This document shows positions 26,607 to 34,932 of a DNA stretch of 62,029 bases, piece by piece. The stretch spans positions 1 to 62,029 of the forward strand of contig CAMPIG010000001.1 of the NCBI GenBank assembly GCA_946886255.1, read 5' to 3'. The notes under the pieces are model-generated. The model was not told the DNA's origin and ran no database searches. It was given only the letters and a program-made list of their open reading frames with translations. The stretch's first letter is position 1, and the number at the start of each line of letters is the position of its first letter. The DNA is from an uncultured Cellvibrio sp. (lineage in GTDB: Bacteria; Pseudomonadota; Gammaproteobacteria; Pseudomonadales; Cellvibrionaceae). A program made the position numbers and the translations under genes.

Positions 26607-28358
26607 ATGAACACGAATAGCCAACGCCTGCCTGACAGAAAAACATGTCCGCGTTATTTATATTGGCCAGGGCTTATCGCCGGGCTGATATTTTCAGTCC
26701 ATTCCATCGCCGCAGATCTTCCTTATTGTTCAGACGTTTACAGCAATGGCCTGCAAACCTACGGCAAAAACAGTTACATATTGTTTGATTACAACGCGCA
26801 ACTGGTTAACGCTTCTTCTACCGAACTCAACACCGCCCGCGTAGAAAGCCATCCTTGGTCAATACGTAAAAGTTGTACCACCGATGCCTGTGACACCAGT
26901 GGCTTAACCGCGCCGCGAATCCGCGATAACCGCAAACTCCGAACGCATTCCGGCTCAGAGGTTGTCATACCTGCGCATAAGAAAATCACTATCGGGGAAA
27001 ACGACACAAATGAATTTCGTCGGATAGAACTATCGGCGTGGTCTACCGCCGTCTTCTCATCGCAACACAACACATACATCATTGATCAATTGGATGTGGG
27101 CTACAAAAGTTCATTGCGTTTACCCGCTGGTGAATACTGGATACGCGATCTCAATATGGAAGTCGAAAGCCGCATTGATGTGATGGGTGAAGGCACGGTT
27201 CATCTTTACGTACTCGACGCCCTCCAAGTGCCGATGAATGTCAAGCTCAATGCCAACACCCATAATCCGGCGCAGATGACGCTTTACACTTACAACACCG
27301 CTGAGTTTCATGTCGGCACTCAAACCTATGGGTTTGTGCGTACCGAGAACGAATTGTATTTGCACCATCGCGCAAAAATTGCCGGCGGTGCACTCGCAAA
27401 ATTTATTGATATGCGCACGGAGAGCCAGGTGACCTACGATTTTTCGGCCGCACAAAAACTCAGCTTCCCGAAAATTTGTCGCGCCGCTCCGGAAGCGGAA
27501 CCTGGCGATACTACACCGCCAGAGATCGTTGAAACCTTTAATGACGGCGATACCACGACAAGAAAAATTGTCTTCGGCGCTGTAGTCCGGGACACCGGCA
27601 ACAATGCCAGCGGCGTCGCCAGCGTTATCGTCCAGACTCCTGACGGCGAATTTCCCATGCAAGCAAATGGCGATACCTACACCGTTGAATTAACCTTGGC
27701 AGCCGGTGACAATTTGCTTACGGTAATTGCTCTTGATCATGCAGGCAACCGTAACGAATATATAACGGGGGCCATACTCATCTCTCCACCACGATTTGAA
27801 AACCTTTCGTATCCTGAAAACACACCGACACAGCCTGTTCTTATGACGGGCGAAGTTCACAGCTACTGGCCTGCGGAAGATCTTACCGTACATGTCGCCG
27901 ATCAACCGGTGACATTGATACCGGTTAGCGACGGCGTGTATCGGTTTGAGACCCTCGTTAAGCTTAGTGGATGGTATAACCGCTTCTGGATGGGTGCGTG
28001 GAATTCAATAGGCGAAGGTGGAGAAGAATTGTATGTAATCTTTTATCACCCACCGGCTTTTTATGTGCAGATTGATCAGCAAGATGTGGAGACTACTGCA
28101 GAATCCATTACCTTGACAGGTACCTTCGGCATTCCGGGTGAAGAGTTCAATACGCAAGTCACCGGTATCCGCGCATTCAGCTATACGTCCCCCGATGAAT
28201 GGATTGGTACCATTGAAGAAATCAACGCAGACAGCGGCAGGTTTTCTGTAGAGGTTCCACTGGCGCCGGGCGTAAATGAGATTTCAGTGCAAGTGTTGAA
28301 TACCAATGATAATTTTCCTTGGGAACGCGGCACCACTATCACACGAATCTTGCCTTAA
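26607..28358 (+). CDS. secreted multidomain protein, paralogue B (Ig-like, longer C-terminus)
   Basis: A 583-residue paralogue of the preceding gene. After a signal region (PGLIAGLIFSVHSIAADLPYC) the same cysteine positions recur (LPYCSDVYSNGLQTYGKNSY, RKSCTTDACDT, KICRAAPE) along with SSLRLPAGEYWIRDLNMEVE and the nearly identical SRIDVMGEGTV. Next is the Ig-like unit (DTTPPEIVETF; GDNLLTVIALDHAGNR), then one extra beta domain of about 100 residues absent from paralogue A. ATG 26607 follows AAAGGA at seven bases. Duplication followed by C-terminal divergence is the simplest explanation. Confidence 0.82.
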   Translation: MNTNSQRLPDRKTCPRYLYWPGLIAGLIFSVHSIAADLPYCSDVYSNGLQTYGKNSYILFDYNAQLVNASSTELNTARVESHPWSIRKSCTTDACDTSGLTAPRIRDNRKLRTHSGSEVVIPAHKKITIGENDTNEFRRIELSAWSTAVFSSQHNTYIIDQLDVGYKSSLRLPAGEYWIRDLNMEVESRIDVMGEGTVHLYVLDALQVPMNVKLNANTHNPAQMTLYTYNTAEFHVGTQTYGFVRTENELYLHHRAKIAGGALAKFIDMRTESQVTYDFSAAQKLSFPKICRAAPEAEPGDTTPPEIVETFNDGDTTTRKIVFGAVVRDTGNNASGVASVIVQTPDGEFPMQANGDTYTVELTLAAGDNLLTVIALDHAGNRNEYITGAILISPPRFENLSYPENTPTQPVLMTGEVHSYWPAEDLTVHVADQPVTLIPVSDGVYRFETLVKLSGWYNRFWMGAWNSIGEGGEELYVIFYHPPAFYVQIDQQDVETTAESITLTGTFGIPGEEFNTQVTGIRAFSYTSPDEWIGTIEEINADSGRFSVEVPLAPGVNEISVQVLNTNDNFPWERGTTITRILP

Positions 28359-28422
28359 CGGTGAATGCGCGAAAGCGCTTGTGGTAACCTCGTACACAGT
28401 GCAACGAAAATGATCAAGATCC

Positions 28423-28503
28423 GTCGGGTTATGCCTTTGGCTAACCCGACCTACACTAAAGCTTCGAAACCCGGCGGTCGGCTTAGCGCAGCGTAATCCG
28501 ACA
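28423..28503. repeat. REP-like palindrome pair 4 (inverted)
   Basis: Copy one (28423-28454) reads GTCGGGTTATGCC ... GGCTAACCCGACCTAC; copy two (28475-28503) reads CGGTCGGCTTAGCGCAGCG then TAATCCGACA. They face each other across 20 bases downstream of paralogue B. Confidence 0.75.
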
Positions 28504-28566
28504 CCGCCCTCCCCAAAAATACACCGCCGGAATTTTCCACCTGTTCCGAAAAAATATTCTCACCCG

Positions 28567-28594
28567 TTGACAGCAAAAAAAATCGGCGTATTAT
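28567..28594 (+). promoter_or_regulatory. strong sigma-70 promoter for a short transcript
   Basis: TTGACA (28567-28572) and TATTAT (28589-28594) are separated by 16 bases, close to consensus. Transcription would start near 28601, giving a ~180-base RNA up to the terminator at 28779. Confidence 0.75.
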
Positions 28595-28648
28595 CGCCAA
28601 CAATTTTTCGGGCTCAGCCCACCACACATCACAGAGGAGTACTCGTTA

Positions 28649-28678
28649 ATGTCTTATGCAGGAAAACGATTCGACTAA
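28649..28678 (+). CDS. nine-codon leader peptide candidate
   Basis: ATG 28649, nine codons (MSYAGKRFD) and TAA, preceded by GAGGAG at nine bases. No codon is repeated, so it does not look like a classical amino-acid attenuator. Pairing of its ribosome site with 28686-28694 would allow control of its translation. Expression is unproven. Confidence 0.35.
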   Translation: MSYAGKRFD

Positions 28679-28737
28679 CACCTTCCGAGTACTCACGCCT
28701 GGAAGGTCATTTACAAAACCTTCCAGGTCAGGCAACA

Positions 28738-28779
28738 AAAAAGCCCTGATCAGGTCACTGTTCAGGGCTTTTTCTTTTT
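28738..28779 (+). terminator. Rho-independent terminator of the short transcript
   Basis: AGCCCTGA (28742-28749) pairs with TCAGGGCT (28762-28769) around a 12-base loop, followed by TTTTTCTTTTT and preceded by an A run. It lies 48 bases before the rtcB start. Confidence 0.88.
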
Positions 28780-28826
28780 GGTCCCGGTTGGTTTGATATA
28801 TAGATACTCTTAGAGTAGAAAAAGTC

Positions 28827-30035
28827 ATGCCTGTAAAAATTGAGTTAAACAAAAGCGCGAGCAACGGTGTAAAGCCGGTAAAAATTTACACCAACGACAT
28901 CGAACAATCCGCGCTGACACAATTGAAACAAATTGCGCAGCTACCGATTGTTCACTCACACATTGCCGCCATGCCCGATGTTCATACCGGCATTGGTGCT
29001 ACCGTGGGCTCGGTGATCCCGACACTCAACGCGATTATTCCTGCGGCGGTTGGGGTGGATATCGGTTGCGGTATGAGCGCGGTGCGCTTATCGGTTAAGT
29101 CTTCACAGCTGCCCGATAATCTAGCACCCATGCGCAATGCCATCGAACGCGCGGTACCCGTTGGCATGCAAGCGCATAAAACCGTGAACGTGCGCGCGAG
29201 TGCGTGCAAACAATTGGCGCCGGGTGTGGAGTGGTTATTTGAAAAGCACCCCACTGTTATGAAGATGCTCAAGCAGCCACAAACGATTTGGACAAAACAG
29301 CTGGGTACGCTCGGCAGCGGCAATCACTTTATTGAAGTGTGCGTCGACGAAAGCAAGGACGTGTGGGTCATGCTGCATTCCGGCAGCCGCGGCATCGGCA
29401 ACGCCATTGGTCGTTACTTCATTGAATTAGCGAAGAAAGATATGGGCAAGCATATCCACAATCTGCCCGACAAAGACCTCGCCTACTTCACCGAAGGCAG
29501 CGAGCACTTTGTGGATTACGTGGCCGCCGTTAATTGGGCACAGGAATATGCGCGACTCAATCGCGACGAAATGATGGGTTTGGTACTGCGCGCAATCGCG
29601 CCTTTTCTGCCGTCGTTTCGCACGGATCGCCACGCGATTAATTGCCATCACAATTACGTTAGCCGCGAACAACACTACGGCGCCGAGGTGATGGTCACGC
29701 GCAAGGGCGCTATCAGCGCACGGGACGGCGAACTGGGTATTATCCCCGGCAGTATGGGCGCTAAATCCTATATTGTTAAAGGCAAGGGCAACCCGGAATC
29801 GTTTTGTTCCTGCGCCCATGGCGCCGGTCGCACCATGAGTCGCACCGCCGCACGCAATAAATTTCGCGTAAGCGATTTAGTACAACAAACCAAAGGCGTT
29901 GAATGCCGAAAAGATAAAGGCGTGATTGATGAAATACCTTCAGCGTATAAAGATATCGACACCGTTATGGAAAACCAATCAGACTTGATTGAAATTGTTC
30001 ATACCCTACGACAAGTACTCTGCGTAAAAGGGTAA
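28827..30035 (+). CDS. rtcB: RNA-splicing ligase RtcB
   Basis: RtcB joins RNA 2',3'-cyclic phosphate or 3'-phosphate ends to 5'-OH ends, using GTP and Mn2+, in RNA repair. The 402-residue protein is collinear with E. coli RtcB: MPDVHTGIG, AAVGVDIGCGMSAVRL (metal cysteine), GTLGSGNHFIEVC, LHSGSRGIGNAIGRYF, NCHHNYVSRE, PGSMGAKSYIVKG, CSCAHGAGRTMSR with the guanylylated histidine, and the conserved end RQVLCVKG. No RtcA cyclase or RtcR regulator is beside it. The start at 28827 has only a weak ribosome site. It is probably followed by the small basic gene at 30077. Confidence 0.95.
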   Translation: MPVKIELNKSASNGVKPVKIYTNDIEQSALTQLKQIAQLPIVHSHIAAMPDVHTGIGATVGSVIPTLNAIIPAAVGVDIGCGMSAVRLSVKSSQLPDNLAPMRNAIERAVPVGMQAHKTVNVRASACKQLAPGVEWLFEKHPTVMKMLKQPQTIWTKQLGTLGSGNHFIEVCVDESKDVWVMLHSGSRGIGNAIGRYFIELAKKDMGKHIHNLPDKDLAYFTEGSEHFVDYVAAVNWAQEYARLNRDEMMGLVLRAIAPFLPSFRTDRHAINCHHNYVSREQHYGAEVMVTRKGAISARDGELGIIPGSMGAKSYIVKGKGNPESFCSCAHGAGRTMSRTAARNKFRVSDLVQQTKGVECRKDKGVIDEIPSAYKDIDTVMENQSDLIEIVHTLRQVLCVKG

Positions 30036-30076
30036 ACAGGTAGGTAAATGTTTGAAACAAAAACACAGGAGCAATT

Positions 30077-30391
30077 ATGACAAAAAAAATCAGCCGGTAT
30101 TTACCGGGAATTTCATTGGGTGAAACCGCTCCCGCTTCCAAGGGAATCAAACAACCTAAACGAAACGGCCACGCATTTCACCCGATTATGAACAAAGGTG
30201 GCGCTCACGAGAAATCTAAAGGCGCCCAACGCGCAGCGGCCAAGCGACAAACGAACCAAAAAGTTCGTGAGTGGCTTGGCCGCCCTCTCTCGCTAAAACC
30301 AATCACGCGTGATCGAACTTACCCAAATAACATACTGCAATTTTTACTCAAAAATAATATAGCTGCCCGACTCATAAAAACTCCGTTTTAA
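30077..30391 (+). CDS. small basic hypothetical protein downstream of rtcB
   Basis: A 104-residue, strongly basic protein (KKISRYLPGISLG; HEKSKGAQRAAAKRQTNQKV) with no membrane segment; family not recognised. It starts 41 bases after rtcB with AGGAG eight bases before ATG, so co-transcription with the RNA ligase is likely. High charge suggests RNA or ribosome binding, which is inference from composition and neighbour only. Confidence 0.65.
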   Translation: MTKKISRYLPGISLGETAPASKGIKQPKRNGHAFHPIMNKGGAHEKSKGAQRAAAKRQTNQKVREWLGRPLSLKPITRDRTYPNNILQFLLKNNIAARLIKTPF

Positions 30392-30533
30392 GCATTACAT
30401 GCTTACCCCTACCGGCGAAACCGTGTAAGGTTTTTGCGCCTCCAAGCTTTCTGATTTTCATGCATGCATGTCAATGAGAATGGCTTTCGCGGGGACAATT
30501 AAAATATAAAATTTCTAATGCCAATAGGAGAGC

Positions 30534-32549
30534 ATGATGATATCTCAGAAAATAAAAGTCCTCGGTGCTGGCGCCCTGCTCAGCTTAGGGCTCAACATCA
30601 GCGCGCAAGCGGCAACGTGCGAATACGTTGTCAGTAACAACTGGGGTTCCGGTTTCACCGGACTCATTCGTATCACCAACACAGGCGCCACACCCATTAA
30701 TGGTTGGAACGTCAGTTGGTCGTACCAAAACAATCGCATCACCAGCTCTTGGAATGCGACGCTCAGCGGCACTTACTCAGCATCACCCGCTGGCTGGAAT
30801 AGTGTGATCGGCCCAAACCAAAGTGTGGAGTTTGGTTTTCAAGGTGAAAACAACGGCGGCGTCGCCGAAATTCCGCAGGTGACCGGCGCGGTTTGCGACA
30901 GCAACTCCGTACCGTCTTCAAGCGCTAGCAGCTCATCGGTAATGTCCAGCGCATCAAGTCTTTCATCCAGCGCTTCTTCAAACAGCAGTGCCGCGAGCCT
31001 GATACTCCAGGAGCGCCGCGCGGGTGTGTGCCAAGAAGACGCTTTCGAGAGCCTACACACCGGCTTCACGGGTGATGGTTACATCAATACCCCCAATCAA
31101 ACCGGCGCAAACATTGTGTGGAGCATCAACGCCGCACAAAGCCGGCAATACACCTTGCAATTACGGTACGCCAACGGTGGCACTGCACGCTCAGCGGAAT
31201 TGCGCGTTAACGACGGCGCGAATGGTGCGCACAGCGTTACCTTTGCCAACACCGGAAATTGGACCAACTGGCAACAGGCGTCGGTAACGGTGGATTTGGT
31301 GCAGGGAACGAACGTTATTGATTTGCGAGCGCTGGGCGCCGAAGGCCTACCCAATCTCGATAGCTTGACGATTACAGGCGGGAGTGCGACAGCAGGTAGT
31401 TGTCCCAACCTGCCATCATCCAGCTCGTCATCTTCAAGCTCATCCAGCAGTACGCCGAGCGGCGGCGGTTTGGCAGGGCAATATCCCTGTAACGGATCGA
31501 CGGCGGGTTATAACGCGGTGTTAAGCAAGTCCGGCTCGAACTGGAATCTCACGCGCAATGGCTCGACATCGAATCTGGGTAGCGACACGCGGGATGCCAT
31601 CCAGCGCGCGCTCGACAGTTTGTCCGCAGGAAGAACGCGAATGGAGAGCTTGCTTGTCCAGGGCTCCGGTACGCTCAGCGCCAACTCGCGTATCAGTCTG
31701 CCAAGCTACACGCTGCTCAACGTGTGCGGCACTTTGGAAGCAACCGGCTCGGGTTCGGGTGACAACGCACCCATTTATGCGCGCGGCCGCCAACACATCA
31801 GCATCCCTAACGTTCGCATTGCAGGCACGCCGCCCTACGCCATGTTCTTCCGCGATGTCAGCGATCTTCATCTTGGTAGCGTCGACATTCGCGTGGGCGG
31901 AGGAGCCGGTATTCGTATCGACAACCACGGCAGCTCGAATCGGGATAACAAGGTACAACGTATTCGCCTTGACACCGTGTACGTGGAAGGAACCGGGGGC
32001 CACGGCGTAGAAACTTATGGTGTTAACAATATTACTGTCGGCACAGTCACCGCACGCAACACGGGTTACTCGGGCCTGATCTTTAATGACACCACCAACG
32101 CCGTCGTCGATCTGGTTGACGCCCAAGGTGCAGGCACCGGCACCGGTTACGCCGCCTTCAGGATGGCGAATCGCAATGGCCGCGTAGGAAGCAGTTATCC
32201 CACCAACATTCATGTTAAGAAAGTTGTGGCACGCGGCGGCGGACGCGGAATTTTTTGCGTATCACAAAGTGGCGGCGCGTTGATTGACGAGATAGACCTC
32301 GCCAATACCGGCGGCAATTCTGTACTTATCGAAAATTGCTACAACGTGACGATTGCCTCCGGCAGAATCAGCGGCGGTGGCGAATTCCGTATTGCAGCGC
32401 GCAGTGAATTTCCTAACACGTCTGATATTACAGTTAGAAATTTGAGCGTGAGCGGCATTGCGATACGCGAAAGCCCTTGTGCTGATGGCAATACCAGCTT
32501 CTCGAATATTTCGTTGTCAAATGGTGCAACGTTAAACGTGTGTAGATAA
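30534..32549 (+). CDS. secreted CBM2 / CBM6-35-like / beta-helix carbohydrate-active protein
   Basis: A modular 671-residue secreted protein. Residues 1-26 are a signal peptide. Residues 27-121 are a type-2 carbohydrate-binding module bounded by Cys29 and Cys121 with exposed tryptophans (NNWGSGF, NGWNVSW, AGWNSVIGP). A Ser-rich linker (122-155) leads to a CBM6/35-like beta-sandwich (about 156-283; QYTLQLRYANGG, NLDSLTITGG). A poly-Ser linker (295-306) then leads to a right-handed beta-helix (about 315-671) with repeats such as TVYVEGTGGHGVETYGVNNI. Pectin or other plant-wall polysaccharide is a likely substrate, but I recognise no catalytic signature. ATG 30537 is an equally good start. This architecture is typical of Cellvibrio-type plant-wall degraders. 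Confidence 0.88.
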   Translation: MMISQKIKVLGAGALLSLGLNISAQAATCEYVVSNNWGSGFTGLIRITNTGATPINGWNVSWSYQNNRITSSWNATLSGTYSASPAGWNSVIGPNQSVEFGFQGENNGGVAEIPQVTGAVCDSNSVPSSSASSSSVMSSASSLSSSASSNSSAASLILQERRAGVCQEDAFESLHTGFTGDGYINTPNQTGANIVWSINAAQSRQYTLQLRYANGGTARSAELRVNDGANGAHSVTFANTGNWTNWQQASVTVDLVQGTNVIDLRALGAEGLPNLDSLTITGGSATAGSCPNLPSSSSSSSSSSSSTPSGGGLAGQYPCNGSTAGYNAVLSKSGSNWNLTRNGSTSNLGSDTRDAIQRALDSLSAGRTRMESLLVQGSGTLSANSRISLPSYTLLNVCGTLEATGSGSGDNAPIYARGRQHISIPNVRIAGTPPYAMFFRDVSDLHLGSVDIRVGGGAGIRIDNHGSSNRDNKVQRIRLDTVYVEGTGGHGVETYGVNNITVGTVTARNTGYSGLIFNDTTNAVVDLVDAQGAGTGTGYAAFRMANRNGRVGSSYPTNIHVKKVVARGGGRGIFCVSQSGGALIDEIDLANTGGNSVLIENCYNVTIASGRISGGGEFRIAARSEFPNTSDITVRNLSVSGIAIRESPCADGNTSFSNISLSNGATLNVCR

Positions 32550-32556
32550 ACTACAC

Positions 32557-32588
32557 ATCAAGACACCCTGTGCACAGGGTGTCTTGAT
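32557..32588. terminator. perfect 32-bp palindrome, probable terminator
   Basis: The 32 bases from ATCAAGACACCCTGTG to its exact reverse complement form an uninterrupted 16-bp palindrome eight bases after the beta-helix gene. No T run follows (CCCCTTCTATT), so termination could be weak. It could equally be a protein-binding dyad. Confidence 0.6.
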
Positions 32589-32782
32589 CCCCTTCTATTA
32601 GCCGCCAGCTTAGAAAAACTCCTAAACCATAGTGAGCATCGATATAGCGGTTTCATCTACGCCTTTTGATCGCAATATTTTCAGCTATTGCCTTTTTAGA
32701 ACACCTCCAGCAGAATTTCCTCATCGACGAGCAACTCGCTCCGAGAATCAAGACATAAGGATTTCACCTCAAGGAATGCACC

Positions 32783-33496
32783 ATGGCAATTGACCCCAAA
32801 TGGAAAGACACCGTAAAACAAGGCATTAGCGATTCAAAGTGGGACAAATACGATAACGTCATCAAAGCAGAAGTTGATGCTTATGCGTTGAAATTCAAGG
32901 CGTTAGCTTCAAAGGTAAATTGGCTACTCATAAAAGCCATGCTTTGGTCAGAAAGCGGTGGACCAACCAACAGCGCTTGGAACACGCGACCGCTTCAGAT
33001 TGGTAACACTGGCGACCCCGCTTACGCCGTTCTCAAAAACGGGACCGAGGGAAGCGATCTGATAATGAGTGATGATCTGAAAAAATCAATTGCCAGCGGA
33101 TCAATCAACACCCCAGAAGTGAACATCAAAGCCGGCATCGCGTATCTTTATACCAGAATGGCCGTCACAAATATCGTTTCTGTCCGCGACTTAAAAGATA
33201 GTAAAGAATACGAATATACCGTGGTGGCAGGAGACAGCCTGGAGAAGATCTCCAAGAAAGTTAACACAACCATTTTTGAACTACGTCGGTTGAATCCCAA
33301 GAGCAGCGGTATTCTCAAAATTGGGCAGAAGCTAAAATACGTTAAAGCCCAAATGCAACGATCAATCATTAGCTGGCGTGAGTTCTCGGCGGACGTGGTG
33401 GCTGACAGGTACAACGGCGGTGGTGATATTAACTATGCTGCAAAACTCAACTATATTCTGGACGATGTTTTCCCCAAGCTGGTAAGGAAGAAATAA
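32783..33496 (+). CDS. signal-less lysozyme/lytic-transglycosylase-like protein with inserted LysM domain
   Basis: The 237-residue protein has a lysozyme-like fold split by a LysM domain. The first half has the likely catalytic Glu57 in MLWSESGGPTNSAW and RPLQIGNTGDPAY, and NIKAGIAYLYTRM. LysM occupies about 143-188 (YTVVAGDSLEKISKKVNTTI; LKIGQKLKYVK). The tail returns to the hydrolase fold (DRYNGGGDINYAAKL). There is no signal peptide or membrane segment, so export would need a dedicated system, and the next gene, one base away, encodes a lipoprotein. This arrangement is that of a peptidoglycan-targeting effector with its immunity protein. AAGGA precedes the start. Confidence 0.78.
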   Translation: MAIDPKWKDTVKQGISDSKWDKYDNVIKAEVDAYALKFKALASKVNWLLIKAMLWSESGGPTNSAWNTRPLQIGNTGDPAYAVLKNGTEGSDLIMSDDLKKSIASGSINTPEVNIKAGIAYLYTRMAVTNIVSVRDLKDSKEYEYTVVAGDSLEKISKKVNTTIFELRRLNPKSSGILKIGQKLKYVKAQMQRSIISWREFSADVVADRYNGGGDINYAAKLNYILDDVFPKLVRKK

Positions 33497-33497
33497 C

Positions 33498-34010
33498 GTG
33501 AAGAGAATTTCCTGCGTATTGGTGCTATTCGGCACCTCAACTTTATTTGGCTGCCAGCCAGATGCTCCAAAGGACCAAGCACGATCAAGCGAAGCTAACA
33601 CAACCGGCACCGTGAGATCGCTCGACGATCAAGCCTATCTTGTGCAATTGGTAAGAGAATCTGAAATAGCCAACAATGAACGTTCGCTTGTGCATGTTAG
33701 CCACACATGCACACTTCAGATAAACGGCGAGGCTTTTGCCGTTGTTGATATGAGGGAGCTGGTTAAAGGTGCGACAACCGCCAGGGGCATCAACCAAATC
33801 CTTCTGCTTAATTCGGGAAGTCAATTAGTTAACAGACTCGAATACGGCAACGCAAGACCGCTGTTCTGCGAAGGCAATAAACTCTATTTGCATGGCGATG
33901 TGATTCCCGACGGGCAAGCAGAAGAAGGCAATGTTCTGGTTTTTGAGGATGCGGGTTTTGCGGTTACGGCTATTAAAGAAGACCTGAATGCGAAGCTACC
34001 CGCTCAATAG
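33498..34010 (+). CDS. lipoprotein, candidate immunity protein to the upstream hydrolase
   Basis: A 170-residue protein starting at GTG 33498, one base after the previous stop. Its N terminus (MKRISCVLVLFGTSTLFGC) is a lipoprotein signal with lipobox LFGC; the residue after Cys is Gln, compatible with the outer membrane. The mature part contains two cysteines (VSHTCTLQING, RPLFCEGNK) that could bond. No family recognised. Tight coupling to a cytoplasmic-looking peptidoglycan hydrolase suggests periplasmic immunity; that is inference. Confidence 0.72.
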   Translation: MKRISCVLVLFGTSTLFGCQPDAPKDQARSSEANTTGTVRSLDDQAYLVQLVRESEIANNERSLVHVSHTCTLQINGEAFAVVDMRELVKGATTARGINQILLLNSGSQLVNRLEYGNARPLFCEGNKLYLHGDVIPDGQAEEGNVLVFEDAGFAVTAIKEDLNAKLPAQ

Positions 34011-34386
34011 ATCCATATCCCCATGCCATTTACCATCGGGCCAAACCGCAGGTGCGCTTCCTAAAGTCACCCTCGGCTTGGCCCCACTTTTTTGTGTAGC
34101 CCCGCGTAATATCGGCTGGCGCACTTATCATTTATAGTCTTTACTTAGCGGAACGGCAGGCTTAAGTCTCAAGTCAACGTTCAATGCAGCCGACAAGGAT
34201 TATAAGGAATAGTAAGTGTTGCTTCTCTTCCAGATTGTTCCTTTCTACATTTGCACCCTTCTCGGCTCATAAGCTCAAGCAGAACAAAGTGGAGCGAAGC
34301 GGAATGGCAAAAATGCAACTTAAAAGCCACCGTTTATCGCAACGTTAGATGAACCGGATTGAACTATCGATAATGAGGAAAAAATA
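34011..34386. other. 376-base gap ending in a candidate cassette boundary
   Basis: No gene seen. The sequence near 34344 reads CAACGTTAGATGAAC; GTTAGAT fits the integron core site GTTRRRY. An upstream AGAACAAAGTGG (about 34280) could be the partner side, but the stem is weak. It may be the left boundary of the cassette-like region that follows. Confidence 0.35.
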
Positions 34387-34866
34387 ATGGAAAACAAAAT
34401 ATCATTCTTTGGGAAAGAGTACGCTGTGGATGATGCGATAAAGAAAATGAATGGGCATCTCTCATGGTTTTTCTGGATAGCCGGCCTTTCGCTTATAAAT
34501 CTCATCTATGCAATCCTGGATCAAGATTATTTCATGGTTGCTGGATTGGGTCTTGATTCTGTACTTGCAGGATATATATCTACTTCTGAAGAACAATTCA
34601 ATTCTATCCAGCTGTATCTTGGTTTCGCATTTGTAGCCTTTTTTCTAGTATCTGGGTGTTTGGCAAGAACCAACAACATCTTCGCGGTTGGCATAGCAAC
34701 CGCGATCTATGCAGTTGATACGGTTATATTCGCCACATACTATTTTGATTTTGTCAGTTTACTTTTCCATTTGTGGGCAACAGTTTCTTTAATTATAGGT
34801 GGGGTTCTAATGAGTAAGCTGAATCGAGTCTCGCAACCCGGAGAGGCGGCCGGCGAAGCCACCTAA
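34387..34866 (+). CDS. hypothetical four-helix membrane protein (cassette-like)
   Basis: No family recognised. The 159-residue product has about four hydrophobic segments (WFFWIAGLSLINLIYAI; LYLGFAFVAFFLVSGCLA; IFAVGIATAIYAVDTVIFA; FHLWATVSLIIGGVLM), so it is an integral membrane protein. GAGGAAAA precedes the ATG. Base composition is visibly A+T-richer than the flanking kilobases. It is bounded by a GTTRRRY-type core on the left and an attC-like palindrome right after its stop, the pattern of a gene cassette. Confidence 0.68.
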   Translation: MENKISFFGKEYAVDDAIKKMNGHLSWFFWIAGLSLINLIYAILDQDYFMVAGLGLDSVLAGYISTSEEQFNSIQLYLGFAFVAFFLVSGCLARTNNIFAVGIATAIYAVDTVIFATYYFDFVSLLFHLWATVSLIIGGVLMSKLNRVSQPGEAAGEAT

Positions 34867-34911
34867 AACCAATATGCGGACCAGAAGGTCCGCATTATTG
34901 AACTGTTGTGC
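34862..34911. repeat. attC-like palindrome P1
   Basis: A stem formed by AATATGCGGACC (34871-34882) and GGTCCGCATTATT (34887-34899) around AGAA, preceded by TAAAAC and followed by GAACTGTTGTGC. Related elements occur at 35275, 50202 and 51174. It directly follows the membrane-protein stop. The terminal GTTGTGC deviates from the GTTRRRY core. Confidence 0.55.
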
Positions 34912-34932
34912 AGCCACCGAAAGTTAGAGAAA

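Larger units (their letters stand above)
28601..28780 (+). ncRNA. candidate structured small RNA or attenuator upstream of rtcB
   Basis: Between a near-consensus promoter and a strong terminator lies about 180 bases with ordered structure. GAGTACTCG (28637-28645) overlaps a GAGGAG ribosome site and is complementary to CGAGTACTC (28686-28694). CCTGGAAGGT (28698-28707) and ACCTTCCAGG (28718-28727) form a perfect 10-bp hairpin. A terminator then follows. A nine-codon reading frame is located at 28649. It may be an independent small RNA, or a leader that controls rtcB by attenuation; the sequence does not decide. Confidence 0.6.

Noticed and set aside
28567..28749. 60-codon open frame spanning the small-RNA candidate
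   Set aside because: It begins in the promoter -35 region and ends in the terminator; no ribosome site at its start.
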